Source of the DNA: Euzebya tangerina
GTDB taxonomy: Bacteria; Actinomycetota; Nitriliruptoria; Euzebyales; Euzebyaceae
Assembly (NCBI RefSeq): GCF_003074135.1
Contig: NZ_PPDK01000002.1
Span: 496,001-560,000 of the forward strand
DNA: 64,000 nucleotides
Direction: 5' to 3'
Part shown: positions 59,901-64,000 of the stretch, in pieces
Numbering within the stretch: position 1 is the first letter of the stretch
Layout of the letters: the number at the start of each line of letters is the position of its first letter
Notes under the pieces: generated by a model
Told to the model about the DNA's origin: nothing
The model's database searches: none
The model's input: the letters and a program-made list of their open reading frames with translations, nothing else
Made by a program: the position numbers and the translations under genes

Positions 59901-60585
59901 GGGGTGCCGCCCCCTGGTGGCTGATCACGGGATGGCCGGCGTCGTCGAGATGGAGCGAGGTGAAGGTGCCACCCGAGGCGGCGCCGTCCACGGTCTGGAT
60001 CGACGCCCCTCCTGCGCAGGCGGGGTCGTCGCAGAGCGCCACCTTGAGGCGGTCGTTCGTGGCGTCGTAGTAGCTGATGACGGGGTGCCCGCCGGCATCC
60101 AACGCCAGAGACGCGTGCTGGCCGACGTCGCCGGTGGCGTCGACGGTCCGGGGAGTCTCGTTGGCTCCGGCGCAGTTCGGATCGTTGCAGCGCACGACCT
60201 TCAGGTCGGCGTTGTCGATGTCGTAGTAGGCGATCACCGGTGTTCCGTCGGCCGCCAGCGCCAACGAGGTGTGGGAGCCCACACGACCGTCGGTGTCGAC
60301 CACCTGGATGGCCTCGTCGCCGCCGGCACAGTCTGGATCGTTGCAGCGCGCCAGCTTGAGCTCACCGCGCACGGACTCGTGGTAGCTGATCACCGGGTTG
60401 CCGTCGGCATCGAGCACCAGCGAGGAGAACGTCCCCGCATCGCGGGTGCTATCGACGATCGAGCGGACCAGTTCCGCGCTGGCAGGTGACGCGGTCACGC
60501 TGAGCCAGAGGGTCAGGAGGCTGGCGAGCAGGGCCAGGCTCAGGACGGACGAGATGACGGGTCTGATGGCGTTGTGGCGGAACAT
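56977..60585 (-). CDS. Secreted CWB2 protein with 14 Cys-containing ~50-residue repeats and a PKD domain
   Basis: The 1202-residue protein has a signal peptide (core SLALLASLLTLWLSVTASPA). Residues ~38-790 hold 14 repeats of about 50 residues, each with the pattern TSLALDADGNPVISYYD, then LKVVHCNDPxCAGxDE with two Cys. The pattern suggests one or two beta-propellers with a disulfide in each blade. A PKD domain follows (about 800-890; ADAGGPYSTIAGDAVTLAGS), then an Asp/Pro/Gly linker and three CWB2 repeats (about 910-1202; GTVILLGGINALAPAVEQAL). The start has a GAGGGAG ribosome-binding site. Its promoter shares the SARP-type repeats of the subtilisin gene. The target bound by the repeats is unknown. 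Confidence 0.88.
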   Translation of the reverse strand: MFRHNAIRPVISSVLSLALLASLLTLWLSVTASPASAELVRSIVDSTRDAGTFSSLVLDADGNPVISYHESVRGELKLARCNDPDCAGGDEAIQVVDTDGRVGSHTSLALAADGTPVIAYYDIDNADLKVVRCNDPNCAGANETPRTVDATGDVGQHASLALDAGGHPVISYYDATNDRLKVALCDDPACAGGASIQTVDGAASGGTFTSLHLDDAGHPVISHQGAAPQPLTAAVRLVHCDDPACAGEDAGVRVTTTDAPGHRSALELDDAGNPIIAYRDARFPGGVIPRLQVLHCNDPDCSDGDEIISVPNGAVGVGAFIDMTLDVLGHPVISHYDITNADLRVVHCNDPSCAGQDESNRSPDWAGDVGQHTSIALDAVGNPVIAEFVAGSNDLKLVHCDSPSCGEDEAIRTPVGTGTVGLHSSLQLNAADNPVASFIDGSNGDLEIVVCNEPICGGGDEMVSVLEDGSVVSQGTSLALGTSDNPSVAFRLGGDLALAHCTDQDCAQPTDVSVNLLADSPPPGGTGPFQGASVVLNGDENPVVSFANFQGRVNTVFCNDAACAGRDELFSNLDDGLGNARPTALTLDDAGNPVVAYDRLNAGTSDFDLLLAHCNDPLCQGDDESIEEIGDPNASLGSPRAIVLDADGNPVVAFESFISSTAVGVLHCNDPNCAGGDESLTFPDTSGVTFDADLAIAPDGNPVLAYTARPSSTTPPSLRLLHCNDPNCAGDDESPTTIDDQGAVGIQPSLALNSAGHPVVSYHDESNGDLKVLHCNDAGCRPNQLPTADAGGPYSTIAGDAVTLAGSGGDPDGGAVTYQWDLDGDGDFDDATGAAPEVDTTGFEPGDRTIALRVVDDEVNHTTASTTLTVQPDPDGPGDPNPGDPDDQPDPDNVIETAIALSQERFPDNPQVPPTHVVLARTLVFADALTGSVLTSQAPLLFTDQAALDPRTEAEINRLLGGQGTVILLGGINALAPAVEQALIAAGYDIVRLEGPSRVETAVAIADHARTLFGDTPEVGIARADSPPDNPTAAWADSVSAGGWAANIHAPILLTPTASLHPATGQWLADHPDPSRVILGGTAAVSDAAAQAIGPHQRVGGSNRFETAVLIATQLRTDSQGTTFQITNGEHVDGWAYALAGASLSAIDDAPLLLAADGRLPIETDQALCAGPDRATVRIIGDTSVVGQAVRDALATDCPTTP

Positions 60586-60608
60586 GATGGCTCTCCCTCA
60601 AGAAGCAG

Positions 60609-60644
60609 TGCGTACACCCCTCGAAGCCGGGGTTGGTACGCACG
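60609..60644 (-). promoter_or_regulatory. Inverted repeat overlapping the start of transcription
   Basis: GTGCGTAC-ACCCC (60609-60621) pairs with GGGGT-GTACGCAC (60630-60634, 60637-60644), with two unpaired bases. It touches the -10 box and covers the predicted transcription start of the 14-repeat CWB2 gene. It may be a second operator or a leader hairpin. Confidence 0.45.
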
Positions 60645-60675
60645 CTAGGAAGGGCCGGTAGGAACTCGGTAGGAG
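60643..60675 (-). promoter_or_regulatory. SARP-type operator and -10 box of the 14-repeat CWB2 gene
   Basis: On the - strand two copies of TCCTACCG begin 11 bases apart (60668-60675 and 60657-60664). Then come 8 bases and TAGCGT (60643-60648) as -10. The spacing and the bases ACCG-N7-ACCG-N8-TAGCGT are identical to the site at 53988-54021, while the flanks differ. Confidence 0.65.
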
Positions 60676-60690
60676 TCCTTACACACGCAG

Positions 60691-60718
60691 AACGGGCCCC
60701 GACTGATCGGGGCCCGTT
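60691..60718 (-). terminator. Hairpin terminator after the DUF302 fusion gene
   Basis: A perfect 12-bp stem (60691-60702 with 60707-60718) has a 4-base loop, 21 bases after the stop at 60739. It separates the two leftward CWB2 genes. Confidence 0.85.
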
Positions 60719-60738
60719 GGGATTGCTCGCGGGGGTGT

Positions 60739-63700
60739 CTATCCGCCGGTGGCCAGAGTTGGCAGCAGCATGCCGATCATCTCGAGCTGCTGATCAACGC
60801 CCTCGAGACCATGGCGACCGTCGAGGTAGGTCGGGGTGTTCCACGTCACGTAGGTGCCGGCGTCGTCGGACCACACCAGCAGCTTCTGCGGCAGGTCGAT
60901 CGCAACCGACCGTGCCGACTGCATCAGCGGGGTTCCCACCGGGGGAGCGCCGAAGATCAGCAGCGTGGTCGGGTCAAGCTCCAGTCCCGCGGCCTCCGCC
61001 GCAGCGGCGTGGTCGATGGTGTCGATCAGGGTCGGTGGTGCCCCATCGATCCGCTCCGTGATGTCGGCCACGACGTCCTCGACCGAGCCCTCCACCTCGA
61101 CGGTCGCGAGACCCACCCCGCGGCCTGCGCCACCAGCGGGCGCCGGAGGTGCTGCGGGCAGTCCGAGCAGGCTCGGGATCAGGTTGCCGATCGCCGCGAG
61201 CTGCTCATCGACCCCCTCCAAGCCGTGCCGGGCCACCAGGTAGTCCGGATGGGTGTAGGTGGCGTGGGTGCCGTCGACATCCGACCAGACCACGATCTTC
61301 TGCGGGAGGTCGATGGCCGTCGAGCGGGAGGCCTGCATCAGCGGGGTCCCGACGGGCGGGGCTCCGAAGATGAGCAGGGTGGTCGGCTCGAGGGTCAGGC
61401 CAGCCCCGTCGGCATTCGCCGCGTGGTCGACCTCCAGTCGCAGGCTGGGCGGTGCGTCCTCGATCCGCTGGGTGATCGCCGCGACCTCCTCCTCGACGGT
61501 GCCGGCCAGGTCCACGGTGACCAGGCCGGCCCCCTCGGTGACCGCCGCACCGGTCGTGACGGCGGCCAGCAGGGTGTCGGCCGATGTGTCGGTCACCGCG
61601 CCGCCGCTGCTCACGACGACGAGGTTGTCGACGTCGGGGGCCAGGGACTCCAGCAGCACATTGGTCGACGCCCCAGAGATCTGCAGGTCATCGCCGTCCA
61701 CCATGGCCATGATCTGGCCAGCTCGGGCAGCTGCCGGACCGGCGATCAGAGCGTCGGCGAAGGACTCGCCGGTCACGACCCAGGGGTTGTTGATGGACAA
61801 GCCGGCGTTGCGGGAGGCGTCAACGACGGCCGCGCTGGTGCCGTAGCGGGTCGGCCCGGCCAGGCGCAGGCTGTCCCCGGCGACCTCGTCGCTGACGACG
61901 GCGTTCCCGCCGACGACGATCGTCTCGGTGCCGCTGTCGAGCGTCTCGAGCGCCGCCGTGGTCTCGGTCGGAACGCGATCGATCTCGGTCAGCAGAATCG
62001 GCTGGCCGAGGAAGGCCGCCAGTCCGGCGACCGCGACCGAGTCGGCGAAGTTGCCGCCGTAGGCCAGGTAGACCTGTGCCGGCGAGCCGCCGGCTGCGGT
62101 CACGGCCTCCGCGATGAGCGCGGCAGTGTCGAAGCGGTTCAGACCGCCGATCCGGGTGACGGCGATGCCGGCGTCGACCAGGGCCTGCTCGACGTCCGCG
62201 GACAGCGCATCCACACCACCCAGGAGGGTGACGTCGGTGGTGCCGCGCCGCTGCAGCTCAGCCAGCACGCGAGGGTCCAGGCTGTCCATCGGGTTGAGGA
62301 CGAGCGGCGCACCGAGGACGCCAGCCAGGGCCGAGCCGGTCAGCCCGTCGGCGAAGACGTCGGACCGGGCGATGACGGTTGTGCTCGAAGTGTCGGTGTC
62401 CGTGCCCGTGTCGGTGAGGGCGGCGAGGGCCAACGACGTGGCGACCGGGTCGTCGCCCGAGAACGGGATCAGGGCTGGGTCGGTGCACGCGGGCATCAGG
62501 AAGCGGCCCTGGTTCGGGTCGGTCTCGCCCACGGTGAAGGCGCAGCCCAGGTTCCGATCCGCCCGGACCGCTGGGTCCAGCAGGTCTTCACCGGCTGGAG
62601 CGATGCCCGAGTCGATCCACGCGACCAGGTCGGCGAAGGCGGTGACGAGTTCCTCGCCCGAGAAGTCACAGTGCCCGGGGGATCGGATTGTCCGCTGGAC
62701 CAGGTTGTCGCTCAACCCGTTGTCGGCGACCTCCTGCGCGTACACCACCTGGTTGAGAAGCGGGACGAAGAGGTCACCGGTGTTGTGCAGCGAGAGGACC
62801 GGGATCTGCGGCGTGCCGTCGATGACGGGGAAGGGGGGATCCTCTGTGTTGTCGAACCGTGGGATCGCCGCGTTCAATGCAGCCTCTTGCGGGCTTGGCT
62901 CCGCGGACGTGCCGTTGGGGAAGCCGTAGATCGTTGCGGAGTTGTCGTACGACTCGTCCAAGCCGACCGGGTCCTCGATGCCCCCGGACAGCCCGCGACC
63001 GTACAGCGCCTGGAGGAACGGGATCGGGAAGGCGTTCCAGTAGGCGAGGGACTCATCGAACGTAGGACGCTCACCACCGCTGAGGACCTCGACGGCTCCT
63101 GAGTACTGTCGTCCTTCCGGAGTCGACAGGCCAGACTGAAGGCCGAGGGCCTCGGTGATCTGCTGCGCGGGCCCGGCGAGGAATGAGGGGTCGCCCGGAA
63201 CCGGGACCTCTACACCAGCCAGCGCCCCAGCAACCAGGTTCACGTCCGTGAAGTACTCGAACAGGTCGTAGTCGCCCATGACGCCACAGCCGGGAAGGGC
63301 CCCGATGTAGGCGTCTGGACGGCGCTCGATAGCCGCACCGGTGATGTGTCCGCCCATGGAGAACCCGTGGAAGATGGTGCCGGTCGGTGTGTCCAGACCG
63401 GTAAGGTCGAAGAACTGCGACCGCAGGGCGTCCGTCTCTTCGATCGCGGTATCGATGGTGTAGCCGTTCTGGGAGTAGCTGGCGGCCGCCCAGGCGTAGC
63501 CTTCGCTGATGAAGTATTCACGGAGCGCATCCCGGGGGTTCTGCACGACCAGATTGGGGTCCTGCGGTCCGACGAAGCCGTGGGCGTAGAGCACGAGTTG
63601 GCCGTTCCAGGCATCCGGCACCTCGATCCGATACCCCGACTCGCCGTTGCCCAGGTCGATGGTGCCGGCGAACGCGGTGGCGCCGGGCAGGGCCTCGAAC

Positions 63701-63822
63701 CCCTCCGCGGGATCCACGACGACGTACTCCGGTCGATCTGAATCCTCCTGTGCCGCGGCCGGTACGACCAGGCTCACGAGAAGGAGGAAGGCGGTCAGGA
63801 CTGCTGTTCTGGTTCGGCTCAT
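60739..63822 (-). CDS. Secreted alpha/beta-hydrolase-like protein with CWB2 repeats and two DUF302 domains
   Basis: The 1027-residue protein from ATG 63822 has a signal peptide (core VLTAFLLLVSLVVPAAA). Residues ~25-430 look like an alpha/beta hydrolase: LVLYAHGFVGPQ, nucleophile elbow FHGFSMGGHITG (about 155-166) and a late His in SPGHCDFSGEEL. CWB2 repeats follow (about 470-770; DVTLLGGVDALSADVEQAL; TIVVGGNAVVSDEVAG). The C-terminus has two DUF302 domains (about 770-880 and 905-1024), each with TLLIFGAPPVGTPLMQ, DLPQK and WSD. DUF302 domains are usually small free-standing proteins. The frame upstream of 63822 lacks a signal and is not used. Confidence 0.88.
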   Translation of the reverse strand: MSRTRTAVLTAFLLLVSLVVPAAAQEDSDRPEYVVVDPAEGFEALPGATAFAGTIDLGNGESGYRIEVPDAWNGQLVLYAHGFVGPQDPNLVVQNPRDALREYFISEGYAWAAASYSQNGYTIDTAIEETDALRSQFFDLTGLDTPTGTIFHGFSMGGHITGAAIERRPDAYIGALPGCGVMGDYDLFEYFTDVNLVAGALAGVEVPVPGDPSFLAGPAQQITEALGLQSGLSTPEGRQYSGAVEVLSGGERPTFDESLAYWNAFPIPFLQALYGRGLSGGIEDPVGLDESYDNSATIYGFPNGTSAEPSPQEAALNAAIPRFDNTEDPPFPVIDGTPQIPVLSLHNTGDLFVPLLNQVVYAQEVADNGLSDNLVQRTIRSPGHCDFSGEELVTAFADLVAWIDSGIAPAGEDLLDPAVRADRNLGCAFTVGETDPNQGRFLMPACTDPALIPFSGDDPVATSLALAALTDTGTDTDTSSTTVIARSDVFADGLTGSALAGVLGAPLVLNPMDSLDPRVLAELQRRGTTDVTLLGGVDALSADVEQALVDAGIAVTRIGGLNRFDTAALIAEAVTAAGGSPAQVYLAYGGNFADSVAVAGLAAFLGQPILLTEIDRVPTETTAALETLDSGTETIVVGGNAVVSDEVAGDSLRLAGPTRYGTSAAVVDASRNAGLSINNPWVVTGESFADALIAGPAAARAGQIMAMVDGDDLQISGASTNVLLESLAPDVDNLVVVSSGGAVTDTSADTLLAAVTTGAAVTEGAGLVTVDLAGTVEEEVAAITQRIEDAPPSLRLEVDHAANADGAGLTLEPTTLLIFGAPPVGTPLMQASRSTAIDLPQKIVVWSDVDGTHATYTHPDYLVARHGLEGVDEQLAAIGNLIPSLLGLPAAPPAPAGGAGRGVGLATVEVEGSVEDVVADITERIDGAPPTLIDTIDHAAAAEAAGLELDPTTLLIFGAPPVGTPLMQSARSVAIDLPQKLLVWSDDAGTYVTWNTPTYLDGRHGLEGVDQQLEMIGMLLPTLATGG

Positions 63823-63961
63823 GGGGCCGCATACTCGACTACACACCACCGCTAGCACAAGGACGACAGCGGTATCGCTGCAACTCCAGACGCGGTGCCG
63901 TCCAACGGTAGGATCTCGAACGCGTTGTTTGCGGGTAGGCGTCCAAGACGGGAGCGGGACG
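63823..63961. other. Divergent intergenic region at the window end
   Basis: This holds the promoters of the DUF302 fusion gene (- strand) and the last partial gene (+ strand). On the - strand TAGCGG (63849-63854) resembles the TAGCGT box of the SARP-type promoters, but the paired 11-base repeats are not seen. On the + strand TAGGAT (63909-63914) could be a -10 box. Confidence 0.35.
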
Positions 63962-64000
63962 ATGGACAAGGCGTTGACGTCACGACAGTTGGTCATGGTG
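63962..64000 (+). CDS. Start of an unidentified gene (cut by window end)
   Basis: An ATG at 63962 follows GGGAGCGGG, a plausible ribosome-binding site, and opens MDKALTSRQLVMV before the window ends. Thirteen residues are too few for a family call. The pattern of a basic residue, SRQL and a hydrophobic turn resembles the start of some amino-acid permeases, but this is only a guess. Confidence 0.4.
   Translation, partial: MDKALTSRQLVMV

Noticed and set aside
60811-63102. 763-codon + strand open frame opposite the DUF302 fusion gene
   Set aside because: Arg/Gly/Asp-rich shadow of the real - strand gene, which has a signal peptide and recognisable domains.
1-64000. tRNA, rRNA, insertion sequence or prophage genes
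   Set aside because: None was seen on reading both strands; no transposase, integrase or tRNA-like cloverleaf could be supported.

Overview
The window is very GC-rich, uses many GTG/TTG starts and TANNNT-type -10 boxes, and carries an actinobacterial rpsA-coaE start plus uvrB. It encodes seven large secreted proteins with cell-wall-binding repeat 2 (CWB2, PF04122) modules, AfsR-type SARP regulators, choice-of-anchor B proteins and a CO-dehydrogenase-like cluster. This points to a marine or soil Actinomycetota, most like the Nitriliruptoria/Euzebya lineage. The lineage is inferred from gene content, not from a marker-gene search.

Layout. 1-2.3 kb: 3' end of rpsA with a very long acidic tail, a strong terminator, coaE and a LuxR-type regulator. 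2.3-14.3 kb: a molybdenum block on the + strand: a DMSO-reductase-family oxidoreductase, moaA, then small, large and medium subunits of a xanthine dehydrogenase/form-II CODH-like enzyme, with its MoxR ATPase, VWA protein, XdhC, MocA-like nucleotidyltransferase and membrane-anchored CoxG. 14.4-14.55 kb: an array of 20-bp tandem repeats between convergent genes. 14.5-19.9 kb: a - strand operon of crotonase, small membrane protein, MoxR ATPase, DUF58 protein and TgpA-like transglutaminase. 20.0-23.8 kb: ECF sigma factor, small protein, MscS-like membrane protein, uvrB. 23.9-30.3 kb: a probable sigma-28-driven operon of a subtilisin-CWB2 protein, a CWB2-PKD protein and a lipoprotein. 30.4-36.7 kb: acyl-CoA dehydrogenase, alpha/beta hydrolase and paaZ, divergent from paaK (aerobic phenylacetate catabolism). 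36.9-38.4 kb: a fasciclin lipoprotein and an EVE-like/zinc-ribbon protein. 38.5-45.2 kb: two convergent choice-of-anchor B/CWB2 proteins flanking frameshifted RidA and Lrp/AsnC genes. 45.3-47.5 kb: a small membrane protein, decayed hydrolase remnants, an RHH-Doc toxin-antitoxin module and an MBL-fold hydrolase. 47.6-64 kb: two AfsR-like SARP regulators interleaved with three CWB2 surface proteins (subtilisin; 14-repeat protein; lipase-like plus two DUF302 domains), then the first codons of one more gene.

How it works together. The molybdenum block holds an enzyme and most of its cofactor-maturation kit. The most unusual region is 47.6-60.7 kb. Two AfsR-like STAND regulators sit beside CWB2 genes, and two of those genes (starting at 53953 and 60585) have the same promoter layout: two direct repeats 11 bp apart, an 8-bp gap, then TAGCGT as -10. 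That is the known geometry of SARP operators. I infer a SARP-controlled surface-protein regulon. Other CWB2 genes here have a sigma-28-like promoter (23.9 kb) or an ordinary -35/-10 promoter (45.3 kb), so related wall proteins appear to be deployed under different signals.
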